Below, piece after piece: positions 41,168 to 51,900 of a DNA stretch of 64,000 nt. A program made the translations under genes and the position numbers. The DNA comes from Cladorhizidae sp. MBARI D1340-BT2 (taxonomy: Eukaryota; Porifera; Demospongiae; Poecilosclerida; Cladorhizidae): assembly GCA_028752905.1 (NCBI GenBank), contig JAQNBH010000013.1:12574897-12638896 (forward strand). The letters are read 5' to 3'. Each line of letters begins with the position of its first letter. Within the stretch, counting starts at the first letter, position 1. Under the pieces are notes generated by a model. It had not been told where the DNA came from and did no database searches. It saw only the letters and a program-made list of their open reading frames with translations.

Positions 41168-42533
41168 GTGTGCAGTTACTATGGCAGTGCAGTTACTATG
41201 ACAGTGCAGTTACTATGACAGTGCAGTTACTATGACAGTGCAGTTACTATGGCAGTGCAGTTACTATGGCAGTGCAGTTACTATGGCAGTGCAGTTACTA
41301 TGACAGTGCAGTTACTATGACAGTGCAGTTACTATGACAGTGCAGTCACTATGACAGTGCAGTCACTATGACAGTGCAGTCACTATGACAGTGCAGTCAC
41401 TATGACAGTGCAGTTACTATGGCAGTGCAGTTACTATGACAGTGCAGTTACTATGACAGTGCAGTCACTATGACAGTGCAGTTACTATGACAGTGCAGTT
41501 ACTATGACAGTGCAGTTACTATGACAGTGCAGTTACCTTGACAGTGCAGTTACTATGGCAGTGCAGTCACTATGACAGTGCAGTTACTATGACAGTGCAG
41601 TTACTATGACAGTGCAGTTACCATGACAGTGCAGTTACCATGACAGTGCAGTTACCTTGACAGTGCAGTTACCTTGACAGTGCAGTTACTATGGCAGTGC
41701 AGTCACTATGACAGTGCAGTTACTATGTCAGTGCAGTTACTATGACAGTGCAGTTACTATGACAGTGCAGTCACTATGACAGTGCAGTTACTATGGCAGT
41801 GCAGTTACTATGACAGTGCAGTTACTATGGCAGTGCAGTTACTATGACAGTGCAGTTACTATGACACTGCAGTTACTATGACAGTGCACTTACTATGGCA
41901 GTGCAGTTACTATGACAGTGCAGTTACTATGGCAGTGCAGTTACTATGACAGTGCAGTTACTATGACAGTGCAGTTACTATGACAGTGCAGTTACTATGA
42001 CAGTGCAGTTACCCTGACAGTGCAGTTACTATGGCAGTGCAGTCACTATGACGGTGCAGTTACTATGACAGTGCAGTTACTATGACAGTGCAGTTACTAT
42101 GACAGTGCAGTTACTATGACAGTGCAGTTACTATGACAGTGCAGTTACTATGGCAGTGCAGTCACTATGACAGTGCAGTTACTATGACTGCAGTTACTAT
42201 GACAGTGCAGTTACTATGACAGTGCAGTCACTATGACAGTGCAGTTACTATGACAGTGCAGTTACTATGGCAGTGCAGTCACTATGACAGTGCAGTTACT
42301 ATGACAGTGCAGTCACTATGACAGTGCAGTTACTATGGCAGTGCAGTCACTATGACAGTGCAGTCACTATGACAGTGCAGTCACTATGACAGTGCAGTTA
42401 CTATGGCAGTGCAGTTACTATGACAGTGCAGTCACTAAGTGCAGTTACTATGACAGTGCAGTCACTATGGCAGTGCAGTTACTATGACAGTGCAGTTACT
42501 ATGACAGTGCAGTCACGTGCAGTTACTATGTCA
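41168..42533. repeat. 17-bp minisatellite, about 80 copies
   Basis: The unit is GTGCAGTTACTATGACA, with recurring GTCACTATG, TTACTATGGCA, TTACCTTGACA and TTACCATGACA variants and a few shortened units (for example near 42187, 42435 and 42515). The array stops right at a hAT transposase remnant. Confidence 0.95.
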
Positions 42534-42920
42534 GGCCATAGGCCTGCAGTTGCAACAAAGAAAAGCCCAGAGCACTTTACGTTCGTGTTATAGACATGCT
42601 CTAAATTTAGCATGTGCAGATACACACCAGAATATTCAGGCCACGAAGGATTCATCAGACACCACTTATGAAATTATGAAGTTGATAAAGAAATCTCCTC
42701 GCCGAGATAGTTACTTTTGAGATAACTGAAAATGAAAGGTCACAAGATGCAGCAGGTGTAAGAATGCTATGTCTCACTAGGTGAGCAGCAAGGCCTTTAT
42801 AGAGGAGTATCTTGAACAACCACGAAGTTCTTCAAGAATTGGGGACTGAATCTCAAGATTTTAAGGATACAGAAATGAAAGCCCATATTTGTGGGGTCGC
42901 TTCACAAATGAAAGGTTTCG
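42534..42920 (+). pseudogene. Decayed hAT transposase fragment (ZMYM1-like), central part
   Basis: The frame after the minisatellite reads CYRHALNLACADT, then SSDTTYEIMKLIKKSPRRDS. After a one-base shift in TTTT (42713-42718) it continues FEITENERSQ, GVRMLCLTR, then SILNNHEVLQELGTES and KAHICGVASQMKGFEF. This order matches the middle of the ZMYM1-like hAT transposases (the HxLNL region, then VRVLCPTRW, then EVLQELW). There are stops at the TRW motif and the match ends at a G15 run, so it is a fossil. It carries only part of the RNase H-like fold. A C-terminal piece of the same kind lies at 44433. Confidence 0.7.
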
Positions 42921-43555
42921 AATTTTCTGGGGGGGGGGGGGGGTTCATTAGGTAATTTACAACATGATAATTCACTCACCATGGTAACCGCCTAGAGGTG
43001 CAAAAGACGAGCACACAAAAAAATTCAGTCCATTTACATAATCATTTTCCTGAAAACCATTGGAAGGATCTATCAATAAACAAGGTTCCAATTGAATAGA
43101 TCATAGGTAACTAAGGTAATCAGCTCAACATTGAAGTCGCTGGTTAGAAATTATGGCACTACCGTTGAACCAAGACGGTCTTGGAGCTACTAGTTGACGA
43201 CAACTGATTCAGTAGATCAGCTTCAAGGTAAGTCTAGATGTAGGCAGTAGATTAGCTAGAACGATGGAAAGCGTATAAAATAGAGCAAGGTTGATTTTGA
43301 ACATTATTCCTATATATACTTAATGATTTTGTGTGTATATATATATAATTATGTATATATATATAGCCAGCTAATCATAGATTCTCTGCAATAAAATATG
43401 ATATCCCACTGTGGCAGGTTCTGCCTCAGATTTGGAATCTCTATCCCCAACTGGTTAACTCTGCAGCAGCTTCTTCCCCCCACTTGTATTCCCCTCCTCC
43501 ACTACTACCTTCTTCTCCTCCAATCTACTGGTCAACGATTAATGTAACAAGAGTA

Positions 43556-43580
43556 CAGTAGAACCTCGGAGATACGAACC
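43556..43580 (+). mobile_element. Possible pogo/Tigger-type terminal inverted repeat
   Basis: TA (43554-43555) is followed by CAGTAGAACCTCGGAGATAC GAACC. This resembles the termini of pogo/Tigger-group Tc1/mariner elements, which insert at TA. No matching inverted partner was found in the window, so this would be a solo end or a truncated copy. Confidence 0.35.
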
Positions 43581-43695
43581 CCATCGGGGAAATTGAGTGT
43601 TGGGGTAACTCTGACACTATTACTGATGTGATCATATTTAGACAAGTTTAACAGTACACGACTATTAATCTACTCTTCCGCAGATACTTCAATTT

Positions 43696-43757
43696 TGCTT
43701 CACTGTTACAAGACTCTTTCACCTCTTGCTTCACTGTTACAAGACTCTTTCACCTCC
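43696..43757. repeat. 31-bp direct duplication
   Basis: TGCTTCACTGTTACAAGACT and the following 11 bases occur at 43696 and again at 43727 with only the last base changed. Confidence 0.85.
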
Positions 43758-44432
43758 CCATTTCCAGTACCTTAATGCAACACCATACACTATGCAGGTA
43801 TTACATTCCAATCACTCGTAATTAAACATGTACACCGTCACACCAAGTGCTCCTGTACTGTATGCACTAACATTTTTATTCCCAAAGTAAAATAAACATA
43901 AAGAAGAAATCAGCAAACACGTGTTTGTTTTAAGCTTCTTTGCTGCTGAAGAGTGCAGTTCACGTAGAAGGAACAGGTTCATCAGGTTATGTGATTCATA
44001 GTTTGGGAAAAGATCCTTGCCGAAGGCTGAATCTTTCTGAGCCTTTTCTACCTTATCATCGAAGGTTCCCAAATGTGTTTGATGAAGGCATTTTAGATAG
44101 TGACCATTCGGCAACTCCCAAAGATTACTCTATTTTTTTTTGAAGCATTCGATCTATTGTCTAACATCACATGATAGGTTTGGCTGGCTTCAGAATATAC
44201 AAAAATATACAACAATTAATTCTGAAAGACAGTCGGCGAGAATCAAGACTTTGAAAAAAAGAAGAAAAAAAAAGTTTGGTCTTGATTTCAACTCAGCACT
44301 AAAACAAAAATAACTCGGCTACAAACTTTATTGTCTAGTTTAAAGCAAGAAAATGCCATCTCTTAATTAAGAGTATTCCTCTCTGGTGTAACTAAATATT
44401 TCAAGGCTCTGACATCCGGTCAGTGGGAATAA

Positions 44433-44615
44433 TTGTTCGAGGCTTGTAGATTGTTCAAGTTGCTAATCATCAGCCTGCCACAGATGCAGTTAAGAAGAGA
44501 TCGTTCAGGGGCCTTCCTGGCAGCATTAAAAACTTACTTACAATCTACAATGACTTGGCAACGACGCCTCAACAATCTCATGATATTTACATGTGAGCAC
44601 AGAGAGCAGGTATAT
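44433..44615 (+). pseudogene. hAT transposase C-terminal dimerisation fragment
   Basis: The plus frame reads CRLFKLLIIS, then DRSGAFLAALKTYLQSTMT, then RLNNLMIFTCEHREQ. This is the shape of the hAT C-terminal dimerisation domain (ERSFSALKxxKTYLRSTMxxxRLNNLMxLHVHRE) with the E/RSF part damaged and a stop just upstream. It probably belongs to the same fossil as 42534-42920, because orientation and domain order agree. Confidence 0.65.
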
Positions 44616-45170
44616 ATTTGGCATATTTAAATACAGTACATGAATCTTTAATTATTGCTATCTATCCATTTATCCCTCAGATGGAAATAGAAGCATTTTA
44701 TTTAGTTGGGGGGGGGGGGGGGCACAAACCTATGTGGCATGCTGATGTGAATACAAGGCCTTCTCCACTTCAATGCCTGAAGGCATCCCTGTATAGCATA
44801 CCAAATATGTATCACCATTGTCATTGGGGAGTGCAGTAGTCCCCGTTTAAAAATGGTGGACCAAGAAACAAATATAAAACTCACCTTGGCAACTTTTAGT
44901 GTCCTAAATAGTGTCTTAGCCAATTTTGACCGCCTTGAATCCTTATAAATTTCATTTTCAAGATCTTTTATCCATCTACTTCCCCTCCCCCCCCCCCCCC
45001 CACCACCCCCACTCGCACACACACACAACTCATGAACAGTATGTTTGTTTCATCCTAATTTTAACCCCAAAAGACCCATTGACTAATCCGTCCTTCTCTT
45101 CAATGAAACAGCCAAAATAAGTCAAGATCTAAACATGCTCAGGCAGCTAACAACACAGAACTTAAACAAA
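44616..45170. other. Unassigned sequence with G15 and C15 runs
   Basis: Contains a G15 run at 44708-44722 and a C15 run at 44987-45001 followed by a short CA repeat. No gene was recognised. Confidence 0.45.
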
Positions 45171-45248
45171 ACCAGGTAACCTATGATGCATGCAGATGTC
45201 AGTGAGTGTACCAGGTAACCTATGATGCATGCAGATGTCAGTGAGTGT
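45171..45248. repeat. 39-bp direct duplication
   Basis: ACCAGGTAACCTATGATGCA and the next 19 bases occur at 45171-45209 and 45210-45248 without visible change. Confidence 0.9.
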
Positions 45249-45606
45249 ATGTGTGTATGAATACATAAGCATGTGTGCCTACTCTAGTAACACCTATGGC
45301 TGCTTAGTTCTGGTGTTATACTCAGTAACTTCCTACAGGACGTTGCTTGGTTACAAGGAAGGGGGAAAATGGGGAAAAAACATTTTAATTTTAGCAACGC
45401 AAAAAATATATATTAGCCATTGACAACACAACATACCAACGTACAAATACTTGCAAGTCATGTTTCTCTATTAATAATTGAAGACTAATATCATTTAAAA
45501 CCTTGGGAGTCCACTATATTATTTTTTTAAAGAGACTTGTACAGTGTTTGTTGTATACATTGGTAAATCCTTGTTGCATTTCCAGTCCTTCATTGCCCAT
45601 GCTCAC
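45249..45606 (-). other. Start of NUDT1-like intron 1, no further exon recognised
   Basis: This is the sequence downstream of the NUDT1-like exon 1 donor, read on the minus strand. The rest of the Nudix box and the C-terminal half of the protein were not recognised here or anywhere back to the satellite edge. Confidence 0.4.
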
Positions 45607-45779
45607 CTTATAGCTCCTTCCTCAACTGTCTCATCTGAATGGACTTTCCCGCCAAATCCATTCCAACGACCCATACCAAAGCCTCTCTTCTTCATGCCCA
45701 GCAGCACTTTCCCTGGAGCAAGGACGAATAGAAGCGTCAGGAGCTTGTTAGGAGGAGGGCTTTTGTCCATTTCATTCAT
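45607..45779 (-). CDS. NUDT1: NUDT1/MTH1-like Nudix hydrolase, first coding exon
   Basis: MTH1 (NUDT1) hydrolyses oxidised purine nucleoside triphosphates such as 8-oxo-dGTP and so cleans the nucleotide pool. The exon encodes [20 protein letters not shown] followed by [14 protein letters not shown], an almost exact match to the N-terminal half of animal NUDT1. The Nudix box begins here (G-x5-E-x7-R: G of GGK, E of DET, R of AIR). The exon stops inside the box at phase 2, with donor AAG|GTGAGC at 45605-45607. The catalytic REUxEE part must lie in exon 2, which I did not find. The first in-frame ATG is 45779. A second at 45770 (MDKS) would give a start closer to the usual length. It is divergent from EXOC3 by 105 bp. 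It could be an intact gene with distant exons or a truncated one. Confidence 0.82.
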
Positions 45780-45884
45780 TTCCACGTGTGCTCAGACTGT
45801 CTAGATTCGCGCGTTATGAGGTGTGGTTTATGTTATTGTTATTTGCACCCTAAACCCCAGCGGACTTGGCCAATTTTGATAATT
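45780..45884. promoter_or_regulatory. Candidate bidirectional promoter between NUDT1-like gene and EXOC3
   Basis: Only 105 bp separates the two start codons on opposite strands. The interval holds a perfect E-box CACGTG (45783-45788), a CpG cluster CGCGCG (45808-45813) and a CCAAT box (45870-45874). No TATA box is visible. This is the usual look of a housekeeping divergent promoter. The transcription starts themselves cannot be seen. Confidence 0.6.
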
Positions 45885-45953
45885 ATGGAGTTTCAAGTAG
45901 CTGAAGCCGATTGTGTAGATTCCGCCAAGAAAGACGTGGCCACCCAATTGAGC
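45885..45953 (+). CDS. EXOC3: EXOC3 exon 1 (coding part)
   Basis: Twenty-three codons, MEFQVAEADC to VATQLS, then donor AGC|GTAAGA. The length matches the short N-terminus that precedes the conserved RPDQL-like segment in animal EXOC3. Residue identity to the family is low, as is usual for this part. Confidence 0.75.
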
Positions 45954-48900
45954 GTAAGAAAGTTCTGGGTACTTCTATTTATAGACTGCCTGGCGATAGA
46001 TAAAAGCTCGTCATTTTGAGCTTCCTTCACTACTTTGCTAATTTGTTAACTCCACTTACGTGGATAGCTGTTGTTATTGTTCTTGTGTATCCTTCCTATC
46101 AGAAACCAGAGTCCCTGGAGAGGCTTGACCAGTATAAAAGGAAAATCTCCAGGAAAAAGGTTAACCAGCTATGTCCATGGGATGATTACTTTTTGGTAAT
46201 ATACTGAAATTTGCAAGCAATTTTATTTGCAAGCAATTTTAATCAAATGTGGCTAGGGCTAGTTTCTAGTAACTTACAGCTTCTCACACTTTGCTCTCGC
46301 CAGCTTTTTACTTGAAAGAGCTCTTGATGACCCCACATAAATGCATACTTTTGTCTTGAGATATATGGCTATTCAGATGTGTATCGTTGTATTTTGGGGA
46401 GAGGTGGATGGGGGGGGGGGGGGGAGATGAAGGAGGGGTAGATGGTAAGCTCAAAGAAATTATTACTATTAATGCCCTATTAATGCCCAATCTTTTAAAA
46501 GAACTCTCATTCCTTGACCCACTATGCATATGGTATCTTAAGTAACTACTCTCTTGAAGAACAAACTTACAGTGATTCAACTTGATGCTACTGGTATAAT
46601 GACAGAATTGATGCTTTGCGATAAGCGCGTGTTAGACAAAGTTACTATGCATACAATAGCGGCATCTCCCACCACCCAATCAGTTAATACTAGGAAGATA
46701 AATACTCTCTAGTCTATAGCCTCACTTGGACCTACGATGCCATTGACAATCCTGGGATCGACTAGGGCTGTCCCAAGTTCTTGCCCACCTGGGGATCTAT
46801 GGCTGGCATGTATCGTTGATCTCTGGCTTGTCCACCATTGGACTAGCCTGTTTATTTTAACTGACTTGACTTGTCACCATGGTACATTATTCCCTTTCAT
46901 GGCTGTACCAGGGTAGCACAGAGTCCCAGCTGACTGACTTGACTTGTCACCATGGTGATTATTCCCTTCCATGACTGCATGTGTCTTAGGGTAGCATAGA
47001 GTCCCAGCTGACTGACTTGACTTGTCACCATGGTGATTATTCCCTTCCATGACTGCATGTGTCTTAGGGTAGCATAGAGTCCCAGCTGACTGACTTGACT
47101 TGTCACCATGGTGATTATTCCCTTCCATGGCTGCATGTGTCTTAGGGTAGCACAGAGTCCCAGCTGACTGACTTGACTTGTCACCATGGTGATTATTCCC
47201 TTCCATGGCTGCATGTGTCTTAGGGTAGCACAGAGTCCCAGCTGACTGACTTGACTTGTCACCATGGTGATTATTCCCTTCCATGGCTGCATGTGTCTTA
47301 GGGTAGCACAGAGTCCCAGCTGACTGACTTGACTTGTCACCATGGTGATTATTCTCTTCCATGGCTGCATGTGTCTTAGGGTAGCATAGAGTCCCAGCTG
47401 AGGAATGCGGTGCAGACACAGCTGGATGGAGTGCAGAAAGGACTGCACACGCTCCAAGAACTGGAGAAACTGGTAAAGGATGTGAGGGAAGGTGTGAACG
47501 ACGTGGAAAAGCTCTACTCAGACTGCGCCGAGCTCTCAGACGTCATCAGGCCAATCAGGGAGGTCAACCGCAAGCACCAGCAGGTGAGTCTCGGTGCATA
47601 AGTCATGAATATTCATACTGTGGGTGGAGCTTGTTGGATGGGTGTAGTGGGGCCATGTGTGTGGGGGAAGCCTTATAGCAGTGAGTATTCATAAATGTAT
47701 GTGTGTGTGTGTGTGTGTGTATAGGAGGGCCTGCAGCACTGGGGGTTCAGATGAAGAAGCAGGGGTAAGGGGGGGGGGGGGGGTACATGAAACCCTGGGT
47801 GGAGCCTGCGCTGCACTTGAGTCCAATGTTGTCCTTACGTTGAGTGAGTTTTGGCCCTTTTCAAAAGCGACGCACTTAATGTCTAAAACAACAACTCACC
47901 TGGGCAGTTTTCTTTGCTGAGTAATTGTTTCCCATAGCCATGGAGCATAGCTTTTGGTTACGTACACAAGTGATACTCAGCCTCCTTGAGAACCAACGGG
48001 CCATGATGGTTGTCCATGTGTCTTGTATATTTTTACCCTCAGCTCCGGACGACGACCATTCACATCAACAACATCTTCAATGTACCGACTGTTGTCAAGG
48101 AAACACATGAGCTTGTAGAGCAAGGCAAATTACTAGAGGCACACAGAAAGTGAGACAGTGAGAGAGTTGGAGTGGAGAGTGAGAGGGTGAAGGGTTGGGA
48201 GTGGAGGGTAGAGAGAGGGAGTGTGGGTGGTGAGTGGGAGTATGAGGGTGAGAACCTGGAGAGTGTGAGTGTGGAGAAGGGAAATGTTGGTGGGAAGAGT
48301 GAGAGGGTGAAGGGTGGGAGTTGAGGGTGGAGAGTGTGAGTGTGGGGTGGAGAGTTGGAGTAGGAGTGTGGAAGTGTAGGTGGGATGTAGAGTTGGAGTG
48401 TGAGGATGGAAGGTGGGAGTGTGATGGTGGAGAATGGAGGAGAATGGGATGGAAGAGAGTGATAGTGAGTGGGAGAGGGAGGATGTGAGGAAGGAGAGTG
48501 GAGTGTGAAGGGACAGAGAAACTACTGGACACAAAGGAGAGGGGCAGAGTGTAGATGAGTGAGTGGAGGTGGAGGAGGAGAGGGGCAGAGTGTAGATGAG
48601 TGAGTGGAGGTGGAGGAGGAGAGGGGCAGAGTGTAGATGAGTGAGTGGAGGTGGAGGAGGAGAGGGACAGAGTGTAGATGAGTGAGTGGAGGTGGAGGAG
48701 GAGAGGGGCAGAGTGTAGATGAGTGAGTGGAGGAGGTGGAGGAGAGGGGCAGAGTGTAGATGAGTGAGTGGAGGAGGAGGAGGAGAGGGGCAGAGTGTAG
48801 ATGAGTGAGTGGAGGAGGAGGAGGAGAGGGGCAGAGTGTAGATGAGTGAGTGGAGGAGGTGGAGGAGAGGGGCAGAGTGTAGATGAGTGAGTGGAGGAGG

Positions 48901-51900
48901 AGGAGGAGTGGGGCAGAGTGTAGATGAGTGAGTGGAGGAGGAGGAGGAGAGGGGCAGAGTGTAGATGAGTGAGTGGAGGTGGAGGAGGAGAGGGGCAGAG
49001 TGTAGATGAGTGAGTGGAGGAGGAGGAGGAGAGGGGCAGAGTGTAGATGAGTGAGTGGAGGAGGAGGAGGAGAGGGGCAGAGTGTAGATGAGTGAGTGGA
49101 GGAGGAGGAGGAGAGGGGCAGAGTGTAGATGAGTGAGTGGAGGTGGAGGAGGAGAGGGGCAGAGTGTAGATGAGTGAGTGGAGGAGGAGGAGGAGAGGGG
49201 CAGAGTGTAGATGAGTGAGTGGAGGAGGAGGAGGAGAGGGGCAGAGTGTAGATGAGTGAGTGGAGGAGGAGGTGGAGAGGGGCAGAGTGTAGATGAGTGA
49301 GTGAAGGAGGAGGAGAGGGGCAGAGTGTAGATGAGTGAGTGGAGGTGGAGGTGGAGAGGGGCAGAGTGTAGATGAGTGAGTGGAGGTGGAGGAGGAGAGG
49401 GGCAGAGTGTAGATGAGTGAGTGAAGGAGGAGGAGAGGGGCAGAGTGTAGATGAGTGAGTGGAGGAGGAGAGGGGCAGAGTGTAGATGAGTGAGTGGAGG
49501 TGGAGGAGGAGAGGGGCAGAGTGTAGATGAGTGAGTGGAGGTGGAGGAGGAGAGGGGCAGAGTGTAGATGAGTGAGTGGAGGAGGAGGAGGAGAGGGGCA
49601 GAGTGTAGAGACCTGAAAGAAGTGCGGCTATGAAGAGGGATAAAGTGTGAATGGTGTGGGAAGCAATGAGGTGTGGTGTGGTGTGTGTGTGTGTCTCATC
49701 CTTCTTGACTCTGTTGCTGATAGCTTGGCTGAGTTGGAACACACCAGAGATGAACTGTTTATCCAGCTCTACCAAAGTGAAGATTCATTTGTGGACAAGA
49801 ACACAGTGAGTTCCTATATAGTACATCTGTAGACATTCCTGACCAGCTAACCAGATGGTACTAACAGTGCTGGCCTGAGGCAAGCAGGCAGCACTTGTCC
49901 AACTGCTGCATAAGCAGTGGTGTGTGTGTGTTGTTGTGTGTGAGGTGTGTGTGTTATGTGTTGTGTGTGTGTAATGTACACGTGTATGGTGTGATATGTC
50001 AAGTACAATGCATGTTGGTGTAGCAGTGAAGCATATGAGTGACCACTTTATTTCTCTTCCCCCCCCTCTCCCTCCTCACCACCTCTCCCCTCACCCCCTC
50101 CCTCCCTCTATAGTCCCTCCACCATTACTTCGAGCCCCTCATTGGCCTCTCTGTAAGCTGTTACGAGAAGTTGTTATGTACATACTGTAGAAGTTACTGT
50201 AAATAGTAATAGTATGCACCAGAACTCTTGAAACATGCACCAATACATACATGCATACATACATACATACATGTACATACACATGTGCTTACACTGGGAA
50301 AATGTTTTATTTGAAGACAATATGTAAACTGTAAACTCTGGTAACATGCACCAATACACATGTACATACACATGTACATACACATGTACATGCACATGTG
50401 CATGCACTAATACATTCATACATGCACACACACAAGGGGAAATGTTTTATTTGAAGGCAATACATAGATATGTAGAGCGTAAACTCAGGTTGTTGAGCCT
50501 CTCCATGTTTAGTGCACGTAAACTTGCTAAGGGTCGCTTGCATTTTTTTAAACTTTTTTTAATTTTTACTTATGGTTACAACTTTAGAGCTCCGTAGATT
50601 CTGCAAACTTCATGGTATAGACTTGATATATAGCTCAAAAGATAGGTCTCTCTGTGTGCTCTCTTTTGATACTAAAATATGTTTCATAGGTATAACTACA
50701 TGTATAGGCAAGTTACTAGACACTAAAGTGGAGGGACCTCAAAAACCTGAATCCCTGCAACCTCCGCCAAAATAACTCCAGATTGCTAAGTAGATTGCTA
50801 AGTGGGAAAAAAATACGAGTGGCTAGAGGAAGCCCTAGAGCATGCAATGACCTTTTTCATTAGGCATTAAAATTTTAGTACATGATCAAGCGCGCGGGTG
50901 GAAAATTGATTACATTGATTTTCTTTAGGGTCTAGTAACTTGCCTATAGTTATACCTATGAAACATATTTTAGTATCAAAAGAGAGCACACAGAGAGACC
51001 TATCTTTTGAGCTATATATCAAGTCCATACCATGAAGTTTGCAGAATCTACGGAGCTCTAAAGTTGTAACCACAAGTTTTTAAAAAAGTAAAAAATACAA
51101 GCGACCCCCCCCCCTTACAGCGTAAACTCCACCCCCCCTTACAGCGTAAACTCAAGTTGTTGAGCCTCTCCATGTTTAGTACGTAAACTTGCTAAGCGCT
51201 CATTTTGTTGTCGTTCCGAACAGTCTTTTGTTATTGCTGATGAAGGCTAGAGTGTCTAGTCGAAACGTCAAGAGAATACAATTTCAAGTTTATCATTGAG
51301 TAGGTTATTGTAAAGACTCTTTGTTAGGTGCCTTTCTGGCATTTCCCTGGCAAGTGCTGATATCAATGTCGTTGAAAGAAGTACTGTGTATGTGCGTGCA
51401 TATTAGCCGCACCTCCTAGGCAACGTACTTCAACAAAACATTGAGACAAGAATTTAACTAGAATGTGAACACGTCTATTATGAGCTTCAATTCTCTAGAG
51501 TTATTTCTCGACGAGCTTGTAGCTGCTTATTTGCAGTGGACTTCCCTGTCCTGCAGTCAGCATATGGAGCTCCTCCACGGCCCATGACATTCCAAAATAC
51601 TTTCCGACGCACCCAACGATTGCACTTGTGGCTTGTGAAGGATGCCAACAGCAAGTCTGTCGCAATAACTGTTCTCATCTCTGGCCAGCTAGAGCTTTTC
51701 CCCGTGAAGGATGTCCACATGGTTCTGTGGCGAACATGGTTCCGAGGAATAAAATCAAGTGCAAAGTTTACTTGAAGGCCATCGCTACTTCCTTCTTATA
51801 TAGTTCCCCGAGAGAGAGAGAGAAAGACTTGCTGCTTCATAGCCTGCCTCAAGAAATTTAATTTGGTTCCAGACACTAGCTTCTTCTTGGACTATATAGT

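Larger units (their letters stand above)
42921..44432. other. Non-coding interval between two hAT remnants
   Basis: Holds a G15 run (42929-42943), a TA-rich stretch (43310-43372), a possible pogo/Tigger-type terminus (43556) and a 31-bp duplication (43696). A 100-codon minus frame (43812-44114) has no recognisable family. The interval probably replaced the missing part of the hAT element through deletions and insertions. Confidence 0.4.

Noticed and set aside
46874..47457. Two overlapping minus-strand frames of about 180 codons
   Set aside because: They come from the 78-bp (26-codon) repeat and are antisense to the exon 3 boundary. The plus strand has clear conserved coding sequence and splice sites.
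47398..47583. Alternative start of EXOC3 exon 3 at 47398 (after CCCAG)
   Set aside because: It would drop six residues (GSIESQ) that align with the family and would need an unseen 18-bp microexon. The TCTTAG acceptor at 47379 gives a continuous alignment.
48522..49775. 417-codon minus-strand frame rich in Ser/Pro/Leu
   Set aside because: It lies wholly in the 41-bp array, antisense to EXOC3 intron 4 and extending over exon 5. It is a translation of the repeat.
50572..51073. Two similar proteins (MVTTLELRRFCKLHG...) on opposite strands
   Set aside because: They are the two arms of one inverted repeat, so similarity between them says nothing about coding. No family was recognised.
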